Below, one piece after another: positions 16,177 through 25,557 of a DNA stretch of 64,000 nucleotides. The notes under the pieces are model-generated. The model did no database searches. It was not told where the DNA came from and saw only the letters and a program-made list of their open reading frames with translations. This stretch comes from Anaerocolumna aminovalerica (lineage in GTDB: Bacteria; Bacillota; Clostridia; Lachnospirales; Lachnospiraceae). The stretch spans positions 124,001 to 188,000 of the forward strand of contig NZ_FOWD01000002.1 of the NCBI RefSeq assembly GCF_900115365.1, written 5' to 3'. How positions within the stretch are numbered: the first letter of the stretch is position 1; every line of letters begins with the position of its first letter. Position numbers and translations under genes: made by a program.

Positions 16177-16329
16177 ATACTGTCCTCCTGCATACTTTTC
16201 ATAGAGTGTTTATTTATTATACCACAGACATAAGTAATTTTTTTATACATTATCCAATTTTTTTAAATAATGTTATTTATTTCCTACCATATGGGTAATT
16301 CAATAATATATAAATATTTTCATTTGAAC

Positions 16330-17124
16330 TTATAAACTTTTCGTAACTTTTATAAATTCCTTCACACATTTGTCCCAGTATTCCCAATCATGCAGACCAT
16401 TTCCACCAAAAAACTCTGTTTCAAATCCACAACTTTTTAATTTTTCATATAACTTGTAATTCATTGAATAATTATTGGTATCATCTTTACCACATGCTAC
16501 AAATGCATAAGGTTTCTCAGAATATTCACTACATTTTTCCGCCATAACCTTTAGATCGTCTTTGCTTCCGGTAACTTTATCACTACCACCAAAAATCAAA
16601 TCATAGCGAAAAAAACCAAAACCCATCTGAACCATAAGAGGTTCCAGCTTTTGCGGATCTACGGCACCGGAAAAGTCACCAAAGGCACGGTATCTATCAG
16701 GTCTGCCAAGCCCACATTTACTAGCACCATATCCGCCCATAGAAGGTCCGGCAATATAGCGATTCTCTCTGTCACGGGATACCGGGAAGGTATATTCAAC
16801 AAATCTTGGTAATTCCTCTGTAATATAGTCAAAATAATTCAATCCACAGACTGCATTACTATAAAAACCATTCTGCCCTGAAGGCATTACCACTGCGATA
16901 CCGGCTTCTTCGGCATAACGTTCTATATTCGTATGGCGAAGCCACATAGTATAGTCATCCAAAGCCCCGTGAAGTAAATATAAAACAGGAATCTTTCTTT
17001 CCTTATATACTTCATCCAGGCTATGGAAAAAGCAATCATTATCCGGAATAGTCGGAATAAGAACGTTAACATCAACATGATTATTTAAGGTTTTAGAATA
17101 AAAATTACAATGACATAAAATCAT
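16330..17124 (-). CDS. Alpha/beta-hydrolase esterase (EstA/esterase D-like)
   Basis: A 264-residue esterase of the tributyrin esterase / esterase D type. No signal peptide, so cytosolic. Oxyanion-region LLHGALDDYTMW near residue 51, nucleophile Ser in AGPSMGGYGASK near residue 129, acid in ACGKDDTNN and His in GNGLHDWEYW are all visible. The start overlaps the stop of the second permease gene as ATGA, so it is the last gene of the nucleoside transporter operon. It may remove acyl groups from an imported conjugate; this is inference from position only. Confidence 0.82.
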   Translation of the reverse strand: MILCHCNFYSKTLNNHVDVNVLIPTIPDNDCFFHSLDEVYKERKIPVLYLLHGALDDYTMWLRHTNIERYAEEAGIAVVMPSGQNGFYSNAVCGLNYFDYITEELPRFVEYTFPVSRDRENRYIAGPSMGGYGASKCGLGRPDRYRAFGDFSGAVDPQKLEPLMVQMGFGFFRYDLIFGGSDKVTGSKDDLKVMAEKCSEYSEKPYAFVACGKDDTNNYSMNYKLYEKLKSCGFETEFFGGNGLHDWEYWDKCVKEFIKVTKSL

Positions 17125-18086
17125 GCATTTCCTCCTTCTCTCATTTTAGCAGACCCTAATACCGCTTTTGAACGCTTTCTATTGCTTACCTTTCCCACAT
17201 ATCCAAAGACACCAAGTCCAATGAGAGTAGCAACATATGGCATAGCTTGAATAATTTCAGAAGGCATGTTCAATGTCTGTAATACATTGGCCAAAGCTGT
17301 TACCGCACCGAAAGCAAGTGATGCCAGTAAGCTAGGAAGAGGAAGAGCAGCACCAAGATTCTGAGCTGCAATGGACATGAAACCACGACCAGCTATCATG
17401 TCCCTGGAGAACCAACTTAAATATCCCATTGACATATAAGCTCCGGCCAAAGAGGCAATTACTGCGCTGATTGCCAGAGTGATAAAACGAACTTTCAAAA
17501 CATTGATACCTACTGAAGCAGCTGCATTGGGGTTTTCACCCACTGTGCGAATACGTAATCCCAACGGTGTACGAAAAATAATTATATAAGTAAGAAACAC
17601 GGTAATAAAAGCTATATATGTCAGTAGATTATGTCCTGAAATAATCTCCCCCAATATAGGAATATCTTTAATAATAGGAATTGCGATATTAGGAACCGTC
17701 AGTGAAGGAAGGGAGTTTGATGTACCTTTATCCTGAACCAAAAGATATAGGGCAAAGATTGTACCCGCTGAAGCAAAGGTGTTCAATGCGATACCTGTCA
17801 GTGTCTTATCTGAATTCAACACAAGATTGAAATACCCTAACATCATTGAAATTAGTAATCCCCCTAATATCGCTCCGATAATTCCCAATAGTACATTCTG
17901 TGTCAGAGCGCTTATAAGCATTCCAAAGAAAGCTGCAGACAACATGATACCCTCAAAGGCAATATGAAGCATACCACCTCGATTACAAATCAGTGCAGCC
18001 ATGGAGCCAAGAATCAATGGGGTGGATACTCGAATTACTGAAAACAGGAACGCAGGTGTAAAAATTGCTGTTAATATTTTATCCAT
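17121..18086 (-). CDS. nupQ: Nucleoside-type ABC transporter permease (NupQ-like)
   Basis: A 321-residue polytopic permease of the BMP-dependent nucleoside importer family. Typical segments: RVSTPLILGSMAALICNRGG, LHIAFEGIMLSAAFFGM, coupling motif GLRIRTVGENPNAAASVGI, and AGAYMSMGYLSWFSRDMIAG. It should pair with the permease encoded just upstream (three-base gap) and the double ATPase. Family knowledge points to purine and pyrimidine nucleosides as substrate, and the divergent uridine phosphorylase agrees. Confidence 0.9.
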   Translation of the reverse strand: MDKILTAIFTPAFLFSVIRVSTPLILGSMAALICNRGGMLHIAFEGIMLSAAFFGMLISALTQNVLLGIIGAILGGLLISMMLGYFNLVLNSDKTLTGIALNTFASAGTIFALYLLVQDKGTSNSLPSLTVPNIAIPIIKDIPILGEIISGHNLLTYIAFITVFLTYIIIFRTPLGLRIRTVGENPNAAASVGINVLKVRFITLAISAVIASLAGAYMSMGYLSWFSRDMIAGRGFMSIAAQNLGAALPLPSLLASLAFGAVTALANVLQTLNMPSEIIQAMPYVATLIGLGVFGYVGKVSNRKRSKAVLGSAKMREGGNA

Positions 18087-18089
18087 CTA

Positions 18090-19163
18090 TTATGCCGCCT
18101 CCTTTTCTTCCAACTTTTTCTGAGCTGCTGCTACAATTCGTTTGTGTTTCATCTTATATAGAAACTTTTCTGCAACAATCATAATAACGATTACAGCTAT
18201 CATGATATTAGCCAGTTCAACCGGTACATCGCTGGTTCTCTGCATACTGTCAGCACCAGCCCGGATATATGCTAAAAACAGGGCAGCCAGGGGCAGCATT
18301 TTAGGATTATAATTTGCCATGATACCGATCATAATACCGTCAAAACCGTGATTGGTCAGAGACTGGTATTGGAATCTCTTATACATACCAAGAACCTCAA
18401 CGGCACCACCCATACCGGCTAAAATTCCACCCAACAGCTGCGCCTTTATAATAACACTGTTTACATTAATACCTGAATATCTGGCAAATTCTACATTACG
18501 GCCTACCGTACGAATCTCATAGCCAGCCTTGCTTTTATTCAGATACAAGAAAGTAATAATCAGTACAGTAATACCAATCAGTATTCCATAATGAATACCT
18601 GTTCCCGGAATCATCTCTCCGATACGGGATGTTTTAGCAAACTTATAGGAGGCTAAGAATCCAGCGGCCGGATCACGAATAAGATGGTTAATAACAAACA
18701 AAGCTACAAACAAACACATATTATTAACCATAATGGAGCTTACTACCGGTTTTGCATTAAACTTTACAAATAGAAATGCAGGAATCAAACAGGCCATTGC
18801 ACCAGCAATACCCCCTGCAATCAGACATGCTATCACATGAATGCCCGTAGGTAATTTAACACAGGTAGCAACAACACTGGCAAACATGGCACCAACAAAA
18901 AAGCCGCCTTCTACTGCCATGTTTGTCTGATTAGCGGAAAAAATCAAACATACACCAGCACCTACAAACAGCATAGGAGTAAGATTCGTTATAATGTTAC
19001 CAATTTTACGTTTGGAAGTAAGGGGCCCTAAAACGAAGCTTTTAATGGTTTCAATTGGATTATCACTAATAAAACAAATAATTGTAAATGCTACGGCAAT
19101 GGCTATAGCAACAGCAAGAAGAGTTCGTAATATCTGAAACTGTTTCTCAATATTTCTATTCAT
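18090..19163 (-). CDS. nupP: Nucleoside-type ABC transporter permease (NupP-like)
   Basis: A 357-residue permease. It contains NLTPMLFVGAGVCLIFSANQ, NMAVEGGFFVGAMFAS, the coupling segment GYEIRTVGRNVEFARYSGI and an EVLGMYKRFQYQ loop, as in NupP proteins. The ATG at 19163 is chosen, with GGAGGG nine bases upstream; the adjacent GTG at 19166 is the alternative. It overlaps the 3' end of the ATPase gene by eight bases. C-terminus is charged (RIVAAAQKKLEEKEAA). Confidence 0.9.
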   Translation of the reverse strand: MNRNIEKQFQILRTLLAVAIAIAVAFTIICFISDNPIETIKSFVLGPLTSKRKIGNIITNLTPMLFVGAGVCLIFSANQTNMAVEGGFFVGAMFASVVATCVKLPTGIHVIACLIAGGIAGAMACLIPAFLFVKFNAKPVVSSIMVNNMCLFVALFVINHLIRDPAAGFLASYKFAKTSRIGEMIPGTGIHYGILIGITVLIITFLYLNKSKAGYEIRTVGRNVEFARYSGINVNSVIIKAQLLGGILAGMGGAVEVLGMYKRFQYQSLTNHGFDGIMIGIMANYNPKMLPLAALFLAYIRAGADSMQRTSDVPVELANIMIAVIVIMIVAEKFLYKMKHKRIVAAAQKKLEEKEAA

Positions 19164-20712
19164 CACTGGATGCCCTCCTTATTTCATCTGGTGTCATTTG
19201 TTTAATTCCTAACATGTAAAGTCCCATTTCTTCCTCAGTAACCTGAGAGGCATCTTCAAAATAAGCTGATATTTTCCCCTCATTCATTACAATCAATCGG
19301 TCACTGACATCCATGACCTCACTCAAATCAGCAGAAATTAGTAAAATTGCAGCACCAGCATCTCTTAATTCAACCAGCTTGTTACGAAGGAACATACTGG
19401 CACCGATGTCAATACCACGAGTAGGCTGATTGGCAACAATTAAATCTGCTTTACTGGTAAATTCACGAGCAGCTACTACCTTCTGCATATTGCCACCGGA
19501 AAGCATACGTATGGGCTGGTCTTTTCCATCGCATTTTACATTAAATCTTCCAATCAAATCATTTACCAGGTTATCAATCTTCTTCTGATTTAATAAAACG
19601 CCCTTCTGAAACTCTTTCTTATAATAACGATCTGAAATCATATTCTCTGCGATACTTCCATCACCAACAATACCATATGTCATACGATCCTCTGATATGT
19701 GGGCCACACCATTTTCACGCAACTGACGAACGGTCATGTTTCTGGTTTCTTTTCCATTGACCATTACATTACCAACAAAGTTCTGATCCATACCTGCAAT
19801 TATTTCAGAAATTTCACTCTGTCCATTACCTTCAACACCTGCTATACCAAGTATTACTCCTCTGGGAATATGAAAAGACACATCATTTAGAACCTGCTTG
19901 CCAAGACTGTTTACCTTGTTCACATGGGAAACCTTAAGAACAGTTTCTTTCGGCACAGCCTTATTTTTATCAATATCCAAACGAACATCGCGTCCCACCA
20001 TCATTCGTGAGATGTCCTGTTCCGTTACATTCTCTATCTCTTTAGTACCTATGGTCTTACCTGCCCGAAGAACCGTAATACGATCACACAGTTCTTTCAC
20101 TTCATTTAACTTATGGGATATAAACACTACAGTATATCCTTGCTCTTTTAAATGCTTCAGCTCTACAAATAGTTCTTTGGTCTCCTGTGGAGTAAGAACA
20201 GCAGTAGGCTCATCTAAAATAAGAATTTTAGCCCCTCTTACAAGAGCTTTCAAAATCTCAACCTTTTGTTTCATACCAACAGACAAGTCTCTTACTCTCG
20301 TTTTAGAATCTACTTTAAAATTATATTTTTCTGATACCTCTCTGGCAATCTCCTCAGCCTTAGCAACATCATATAGTCCATTTTTCTTAGGTTCCATACC
20401 AATTACCAAATTGTCTGCTACTGTAAGGGATGGTACTAACATAAAATGTTGATGTACCATACCAATTCCATAATTAATAGCCACTGTAGGATTATCAATG
20501 TGTATTTCCTGACCTCGAAGAAGTATTCTCCCTTCATCCGGCTTCTCCGAACCAAAGAGAATTTTCATTAGTGTACTCTTGCCCGCCCCATTTTCACCTA
20601 CCAGGGCATGGATTTCACCTTCATGGATAGAAAAGTTTACATTTTTATTGGCTACAAAACCATTTGAATAAACCTTTGTAATATTCTCCATTACTAAGAT
20701 GTTTTGTTCCAT
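19156..20712 (-). CDS. nupO: Nucleoside-type ABC transporter ATP-binding protein (NupO-like), two ABC domains
   Basis: A 518-residue protein with two ABC ATPase domains fused in tandem. Domain 1 has Walker A GENGAGKST near residue 39, signature LSVGMKQ and Walker B ILILDEPTAVLTP. Domain 2 (from about residue 260) has a degenerate Walker A GVEGNGQSE, signature LSGGNMQK and Walker B region LIVANQPTRGIDIG. The asymmetric second site is normal for this sugar/nucleoside importer subfamily. A TGGAGG site precedes the ATG. It energises the NupP/NupQ pore. Confidence 0.92.
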   Translation of the reverse strand: MEQNILVMENITKVYSNGFVANKNVNFSIHEGEIHALVGENGAGKSTLMKILFGSEKPDEGRILLRGQEIHIDNPTVAINYGIGMVHQHFMLVPSLTVADNLVIGMEPKKNGLYDVAKAEEIAREVSEKYNFKVDSKTRVRDLSVGMKQKVEILKALVRGAKILILDEPTAVLTPQETKELFVELKHLKEQGYTVVFISHKLNEVKELCDRITVLRAGKTIGTKEIENVTEQDISRMMVGRDVRLDIDKNKAVPKETVLKVSHVNKVNSLGKQVLNDVSFHIPRGVILGIAGVEGNGQSEISEIIAGMDQNFVGNVMVNGKETRNMTVRQLRENGVAHISEDRMTYGIVGDGSIAENMISDRYYKKEFQKGVLLNQKKIDNLVNDLIGRFNVKCDGKDQPIRMLSGGNMQKVVAAREFTSKADLIVANQPTRGIDIGASMFLRNKLVELRDAGAAILLISADLSEVMDVSDRLIVMNEGKISAYFEDASQVTEEEMGLYMLGIKQMTPDEIRRASSDE

Positions 20713-20778
20713 CCTTTATTCCTCCAGTTTCTTTCTCTCCTGCCTCATTACAAAGAGGCTGTCACAAACTCAGTTTCT

Positions 20779-20818
20779 TAGGCAAAAAGGCTGCCGCAGA
20801 TTTCTTCCAACTGCGGCA
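20779..20818 (-). terminator. Terminator-like hairpin after the BMP lipoprotein gene
   Basis: On the reverse strand TGCTGCCGCAG pairs with CTGCGGCAGCC around a short loop, followed by TTTTTG. It lies between the binding-protein gene and the ATPase gene, so it probably causes partial termination, giving excess binding protein. Confidence 0.75.
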
Positions 20819-20832
20819 GCAAAAATATCGCT

Positions 20833-22053
20833 TTATTGAACGCTATCTTTTAATGCCTGAATAGAAGCATTATCTGCACCTATTGCTGTAAATACGCTTA
20901 TCTCACCAGAGGAAACTTTAGCTTCAATTTCTTTCAGCTGGGCAATCTGGTCTTCAGTAAAAATACCACGGAAGTTTTCATTATCTGCTGCACCAACTAC
21001 ACCGCTAGCCAAGCCTAACTTGTCATAGGAACCAAAAGATAAAGTACCTTCCAAAGCAGCACTTACACAGTTGTAAACAGTATTATCACACTTCTTCTGC
21101 ATGGAAGTAGCAATAGCTTCAGCTGTTATAGCATCAATATCTTTTAGAATCTCATACTGATCACCATCAACGCCAATAGAATAAACATTTTTTTCAGCAC
21201 ATCCTGCTAAAACACCCAAGCCTGCACCACCGGCTACCGCAAACACAACATCTGCTCCCTGATCAATCTGGGCCATGGCTAGCTCTTTGCCTTTTGCAGA
21301 ATCAGAGAAGCTTCCAATATAAGAAATTAAAACTTTAATTTCAGGATCTACAGCTTTCGCTCCTTCAATATAGCCTACCAGAAAATCTTCAATAGCTGTG
21401 TTCTGTCCACCACCTACAAATCCAATAATGTGTTCGTCATTTGTCTTCTCATCACCAGAAGTTGTCAACATGGCTGCTGCTGCTCCAACAATATAGGAAC
21501 CTTCATTCTGTGCATGCTCCATAGAATAAACATTTGGATAATCTTCTGCTGTAATACCTTCTTCAGCATTTGCTACCCCTGCATCATATAGAATAAATTT
21601 TTGTTCAGGATAATCAGCTGCAACTTCCATAAGGCTTTCCCGTAAGTTAGGGGTACCTGCAACAATGATATCCCACTCTGGATCCTCAGCTAAATCAATG
21701 AAGGTTGGAATCTGTTTTGTAGCATCGCCGCCTAATTCGATACATTTGATTCTTACACCATAATCTGATCTTACTCTTTGCAGTCCGGCATAAGACAAAT
21801 CACAGATGGATTTATCCCCTAGATTTGTATTAATTACCAAACAAACCCCAATATCATCATCTTCAAACTGATCAACAGCAATTTTACTAGTTGTGCTGCC
21901 ACCAACCGGGGCATTATCATCCGTTTCATTTGTTGTTTCATTTTCTGTCTCATTTTTTGTCTCGTTTTTTGTTTCTTTTTTGCCACTTGCACATCCTGTC
22001 AAGCCGGAAATCACTAGAACCAGAGCAATCCCCATAGCCAATACTTTTTTCAT
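20833..22053 (-). CDS. nupN: BMP-family nucleoside-binding lipoprotein (NupN-like)
   Basis: A 406-residue lipoprotein of the basic membrane protein (BMP/PnrA) family. The signal peptide MKKVLAMGIALVLVISGLTG ends at lipobox Cys near residue 21. A linker made of repeated Asn-Glu-Thr units (KNETKNETENETTNETDD) comes next and should act as a flexible spacer. The binding domain shows IGVCLVINTNLGDKSICDLS, PEQKFILYDAGVAN, GFVGGGQNTAIEDFLVGY and AVAGGAGLGVLAG, the last two being typical BMP nucleoside-site segments. GAGGAGG lies seven bases before the ATG. It delivers nucleosides to the NupOPQ importer. Confidence 0.9.
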   Translation of the reverse strand: MKKVLAMGIALVLVISGLTGCASGKKETKNETKNETENETTNETDDNAPVGGSTTSKIAVDQFEDDDIGVCLVINTNLGDKSICDLSYAGLQRVRSDYGVRIKCIELGGDATKQIPTFIDLAEDPEWDIIVAGTPNLRESLMEVAADYPEQKFILYDAGVANAEEGITAEDYPNVYSMEHAQNEGSYIVGAAAAMLTTSGDEKTNDEHIIGFVGGGQNTAIEDFLVGYIEGAKAVDPEIKVLISYIGSFSDSAKGKELAMAQIDQGADVVFAVAGGAGLGVLAGCAEKNVYSIGVDGDQYEILKDIDAITAEAIATSMQKKCDNTVYNCVSAALEGTLSFGSYDKLGLASGVVGAADNENFRGIFTEDQIAQLKEIEAKVSSGEISVFTAIGADNASIQALKDSVQ

Positions 22054-22116
22054 GATAAATCCTCCTCTTAATTCATTTTTTTATATCAACCATCCGGTTT
22101 GATATCTCATTAAAAA

Positions 22117-22773
22117 TTACTGCTTTTTTAATACTTTTTGAAACTTTACTATAAACACTTTCATAATCGGTCCGATGGTGATTGCTGAAATAAAGGTTCC
22201 TATTCCCCAACTTGCATGAAGCAGGATTCCTAAGGATAACAAAAGTAAATCTTGACCTATCTTTACTTTATCAAAGGAAATGCTTGTCTTGGCGCACAGA
22301 TACTTTACCAAACCCTCCAATGCCCCAAATCCTCTGTCAACTGCCACATACAAAGCCAATCCAATTCCCATCATTGTGCACCCCACAAGCATACATATAA
22401 AGCGAATAAATACATGGGCTGTTGCAATTGGAAGCAGGCCAAATACAGTGTTTCCTAAATCAACAAAGATACCTATCATAAAGACACACAACACAGTACC
22501 GATATTAATCATTCTTCTGTCACATATGAACAATACCATCAGAAATGCGAGGTTAGCTGTCATATTGGCTGTTCCATAACTAATATTCAATAAAAGATGA
22601 AGGCCATCACTAAAAGTTGCCATGGCACTGGAACCCATACCCGCTTGATAAAATAGCGCTGTGCCAAATGATGATATCATTAATCCAATACATATTATGA
22701 TTACATCTTTGATAATCTCAAATATTTTATCCGATTTTGTTAACTTTTCATCAATAATGCTGTTTTTTAACAT
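22117..22773 (-). CDS. YitT/YczE-like integral membrane protein
   Basis: A 218-residue membrane protein with about five or six hydrophobic helices. SSFGTALFYQAGMGSSAMAT and LYVAVDRGFGALEGLVKYL resemble the YczE/YitT group of Firmicutes. The group has no established function; some members are linked to antibiotic or amino-acid export by annotation only. It is the first gene of the nucleoside transporter operon, 63 bases before the binding-protein gene, with AAGGAG before its ATG and a good promoter at 22803-22830. A role tied to nucleoside products is inference. Confidence 0.75.
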   Translation of the reverse strand: MLKNSIIDEKLTKSDKIFEIIKDVIIICIGLMISSFGTALFYQAGMGSSAMATFSDGLHLLLNISYGTANMTANLAFLMVLFICDRRMINIGTVLCVFMIGIFVDLGNTVFGLLPIATAHVFIRFICMLVGCTMMGIGLALYVAVDRGFGALEGLVKYLCAKTSISFDKVKIGQDLLLLSLGILLHASWGIGTFISAITIGPIMKVFIVKFQKVLKKQ

Positions 22774-22802
22774 TTTTCTCCTTTCTGTTTGTTCATATTT
22801 AC

Positions 22803-22830
22803 ATTATACTGCTTATTTCGTCATTGTCAA
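22803..22830 (-). promoter_or_regulatory. Sigma-A promoter of the nucleoside transporter operon
   Basis: On the reverse strand TTGACA (22825-22830), 16-base spacer, TATAAT (22803-22808), about 30 bases before the ATG at 22773. Both boxes match consensus. Confidence 0.8.
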
Positions 22831-22875
22831 TAGGTCAATTTTATTTTTATTTTCAAATAAATCATATCATAATTA

Positions 22876-22904
22876 TTGTCTTTTTATTAAAATCATGTTA
22901 TAAT
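22876..22904 (+). promoter_or_regulatory. Sigma-A promoter of uridine phosphorylase
   Basis: TTGTCT (22876-22881), 17-base spacer, TATAAT (22899-22904), 37 bases before the ATG at 22942. It is back-to-back with the transporter promoter, so one regulator could control both. Confidence 0.8.
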
Positions 22905-22941
22905 TTAAAAATAACATCATAAAACAAAGGAGAAAGATATT

Positions 22942-23718
22942 ATGATTAATAAAGACCAGCTTATGCATCATATTAAATGCAAGGTGGGGGATGTTGGTAA
23001 ATATGTATTATTACCCGGAGATCCCGGACGTGTATCCAAAATTGCGGCCTATCTGGATGATGCTAAACACGTTCAGACCAATCGTGAGTATGAGATATGG
23101 ACCGGATATTTAGAAGGGGAAAAAGTAAGTGTAATGTCGACCGGAATGGGTGGGCCTTCAGCTGCCATTGGCTTAGAGGAATTAAAGATGATTGGTGCTG
23201 ATACATTTATTCGCATCGGCACTTGTGGAGGTATCGACCCCAGCCTTGAACCCGGAACCTTAATTATTCCCACCGGAGCTATCCGTAAAGATGGTACCGG
23301 CAAAGAATATGTTCCTGTTGAATTTCCGGCTGTACCCGATTTTGAACTGGTTACTGCTTTGAAGGCAGCATCTGATAAATTAGGATATACCAATGCCCTA
23401 GGTATTGTAGAATGTAAAGATTCTTACTATGGCCAGCATTCACCAGAACGCATGCCAGTAAAATATGAATTACAGCAGAAATGGGAGGCATGGAAGATGG
23501 CTGGTGCAATCGGTTCCGAAATGGAATCCTCCACCCTATTCATCGTTTCCTCTGTATTACGTGTTAGATGTGCTACTGTTCTTTTACTGTGCAGAAACCG
23601 GGAACGAGAAGACTCCATGAACACAGGATTGGTGCGGGTAACAGAAATTGCTCCTGCTATTGAAACAGCTGTCAATGCACTGAGAAATGTTATTACAAAT
23701 GATAAGAAAATAAAATAA
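22942..23718 (+). CDS. udp: Uridine phosphorylase
   Basis: A 258-residue nucleoside phosphorylase of the PNP/UDP family that splits uridine with phosphate into uracil and ribose-1-phosphate in the cytosol. Motifs: phosphate site VLLPGDPGRV near residue 22, VMSTGMGGPSAAIG, RIGTCGGI, and the nucleoside ribose site EMESSTLFI. The length and the GTCGG/EMES pattern fit the Udp branch; purine nucleoside use cannot be excluded. AAAGGAG precedes the ATG. It diverges from the nucleoside importer operon. The uracil made can be salvaged by upp at 26682, and the ribose phosphate may link to the kinase at 2632. Confidence 0.9.
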   Translation: MINKDQLMHHIKCKVGDVGKYVLLPGDPGRVSKIAAYLDDAKHVQTNREYEIWTGYLEGEKVSVMSTGMGGPSAAIGLEELKMIGADTFIRIGTCGGIDPSLEPGTLIIPTGAIRKDGTGKEYVPVEFPAVPDFELVTALKAASDKLGYTNALGIVECKDSYYGQHSPERMPVKYELQQKWEAWKMAGAIGSEMESSTLFIVSSVLRVRCATVLLLCRNREREDSMNTGLVRVTEIAPAIETAVNALRNVITNDKKIK

Positions 23719-23761
23719 TCAAGTAATCCATAGGTTTTAAAAATTTTATTTTGACACAAAT

Positions 23762-23833
23762 AAAGCCCTACAGATTAATTTTGGCAGCTACCGTCAGGTG
23801 GTACACCATTTTAATCCATAAGGGCTCTTATTT
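23762..23833. terminator. Bidirectional terminator between udp and sdaAA
   Basis: AAAGCCCTACAGATTAATTT pairs imperfectly with GGATTAAAATGG plus AGGGCTC read on the other strand, and a small inner GGTAGC/ACCACC hairpin sits at the top. T-rich runs flank both sides. It serves the convergent genes udp and sdaAA. Confidence 0.65.
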
Positions 23834-23847
23834 TTATAATGTATCTA

Positions 23848-24711
23848 TTACTGGATTTTTTCTCTCCAACACTTACCTGTTTCTGTTGCAGCCAATCCTC
23901 CCAGGGCAGTTTCTTTTAAAGCAATAGGCATGGATAGGCCAATTCGGTACATGGCACTAATTACTTCATCCCAGGGAATTCGGCTTTCTACTCCTGCAAG
24001 TGCCATCTCTGCAGCTGCAAAAGCATTAACTGCACCTGCTGCATTTCTTTTAATACAGGGAACTTCCACCAAACCTGCAACAGGATCACAGGAAAGCCCC
24101 AGCATGTTTTTTAAGGCCATTGCCATTGCATGGGCAGCCTGGGACGGCGTTCCGCCGGCCATCTCTGTTACCGCAGCAGCTGCCATAGCACTGGCAGAAC
24201 CAACTTCTGCCTGACATCCTCCTGCTGCTCCTGAAATGGAAGCATTATTTGCAATTATATAACCGATTGCCCCAGCTGTGAACAGATGGTTGATCACTAC
24301 TTCTTCCTCTGCCTGAAGTTTTTCCTGGGCTGCAAACATAACAGCAGGGAGTACCCCCGATGAACCAGCTGTAGGAGTAGCACAGATCAGTCCCATAGAA
24401 GCGTTCACTTCATTGGTTGCAACTGCGTAACAGATAGCAGATATTAAAGTATAGTCTGTCAGATAGTTACCGCTGTTTCTATACGCAGAGAGTCTCTTTG
24501 CATCTCCCCCTGTCATTCCGGATTTAGAGGTAACTCCCTGCATTCCTTTTTCTATGGCGGCTTTCATGACTGTATAATTCTCTTTCATTTTATTAATAAT
24601 TTCATCTTTACTAAGACCGGTAGCTTTCATTTCCTGTTCTAACATAATTTCATAGATTTTTTTGTTCTGTGTTTCTGCAAGATTTACTAATTCAGCGATA
24701 TTATTAAACAT
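23848..24711 (-). CDS. sdaAA: L-serine dehydratase, Fe-S dependent, alpha subunit
   Basis: A 287-residue catalytic subunit that deaminates L-serine to pyruvate and ammonia. Substrate/cluster motifs: SKSGMTGGDAKRL near residue 62, CATPTAGSSGVLPA, and the three cluster cysteines in GGCQAEVGSA, LSCDPVAGLVEVP and PCIKRNAAGA. These support an intact oxygen-sensitive [4Fe-4S] site. It follows sdaAB with 24 bases between. Its 3' end is duplicated as a remnant at 2510-2590. Confidence 0.95.
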   Translation of the reverse strand: MFNNIAELVNLAETQNKKIYEIMLEQEMKATGLSKDEIINKMKENYTVMKAAIEKGMQGVTSKSGMTGGDAKRLSAYRNSGNYLTDYTLISAICYAVATNEVNASMGLICATPTAGSSGVLPAVMFAAQEKLQAEEEVVINHLFTAGAIGYIIANNASISGAAGGCQAEVGSASAMAAAAVTEMAGGTPSQAAHAMAMALKNMLGLSCDPVAGLVEVPCIKRNAAGAVNAFAAAEMALAGVESRIPWDEVISAMYRIGLSMPIALKETALGGLAATETGKCWREKIQ

Positions 24712-24735
24712 GTCAGTCCCTCTAAAACAATGTAC

Positions 24736-25398
24736 TTAAGCACTAAGTACATACACTTTCTTCACATTGTCTTTTAATCCAATTTCTTTTAGAATCTCTT
24801 CTTGTATTGTCTGGTCAGTTTCAATAACCATTAATGCCATACTATCCCTCTCGATTCTTGATACATTCATCCGGCTGATATTTATTTTGTGGTTAGCTAG
24901 AATTACTGCAACGGATGCTACAACTCCATAGGCATCTTTATGGTATATAAGCATGGCAGGATTTTCACCGGATAGGTTTAGGGAGAATCCATTTAATTCC
25001 GAAATCTGAACAGCACCTCCCCCAACAGATATTCCGGTAAGTTCCAGGGTTTCATCTCCTTTTACTAATTTTATTTCTAGAGTATTGGGATGGGAAGGTA
25101 CTATTTCCTCTGTATAAAAATGAATTTGGATACCTTTCTTTTGGGCAATAAGTATGGCGTCCTGAATTCTTGGATCATCGGTTTCAAAATCTAGTAAACC
25201 TGCAATAACTGCAATATCTGTGGCATGCCCTTTATAGGTTTCAGCAAAGGAACCATAAAAATGAATATGGATTTCTTCCGGTTCCATGCCAAATATTCTA
25301 CGGGCAATCTGACCAATACGAACAGCTCCCGCCGTATGGGAGCTGGACGGCCCCACCATGATGGGGCCTATAATATCAAATATGCTTTTATATTTCAT
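24736..25398 (-). CDS. sdaAB: L-serine dehydratase, Fe-S dependent, beta subunit
   Basis: A 220-residue subunit. The N-terminal segment GPIMVGPSSSHTAGAVRIG is the family signature. The C-terminal 70 residues form an ACT domain (YGVVASVAVILANHKINISR, MALMVIETDQ), which in the two-subunit Bacillus/Clostridium enzymes holds a potassium- or serine-responsive site. It is the promoter-proximal gene, transcribed with sdaAA. Confidence 0.94.
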   Translation of the reverse strand: MKYKSIFDIIGPIMVGPSSSHTAGAVRIGQIARRIFGMEPEEIHIHFYGSFAETYKGHATDIAVIAGLLDFETDDPRIQDAILIAQKKGIQIHFYTEEIVPSHPNTLEIKLVKGDETLELTGISVGGGAVQISELNGFSLNLSGENPAMLIYHKDAYGVVASVAVILANHKINISRMNVSRIERDSMALMVIETDQTIQEEILKEIGLKDNVKKVYVLSA

Positions 25399-25444
25399 TT
25401 CATTTCCTCTTTTGGTTAATCCGTTTAATTTTCACTTACTGCAT

Positions 25445-25473
25445 ATTATACTTTATTCTTAGAGTATAAACAA
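25445..25473 (-). promoter_or_regulatory. Sigma-A promoter of sdaAB-sdaAA
   Basis: On the reverse strand TTGTTT (25468-25473), 17-base spacer, TATAAT (25445-25450), 46 bases before the ATG at 25398. Confidence 0.75.
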
Positions 25474-25520
25474 TACTTTTTGAATTTAAACGAAACCGTA
25501 GTACATGTGCTGAAAGTAAA

Positions 25521-25548
25521 ATGCCTTGAACCATATTGTTCAAGGCAT
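25521..25548 (-). terminator. Terminator of the membrane-protein gene
   Basis: ATGCCTTGAAC (25521-25531) pairs perfectly with GTTCAAGGCAT (25538-25548); on the reverse strand a TTTTAC tract follows. Confidence 0.75.
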
Positions 25549-25557
25549 CAATTAGCG

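Noticed and set aside
19156-20712. Damaged second ABC domain
   Set aside because: A degenerate Walker A in the second domain is normal for this importer subfamily.
20833-22053. Asn-Glu-Thr repeats as an antigenic or phase-variable tract
   Set aside because: The codons vary and the segment is a normal lipoprotein linker just after the lipobox.
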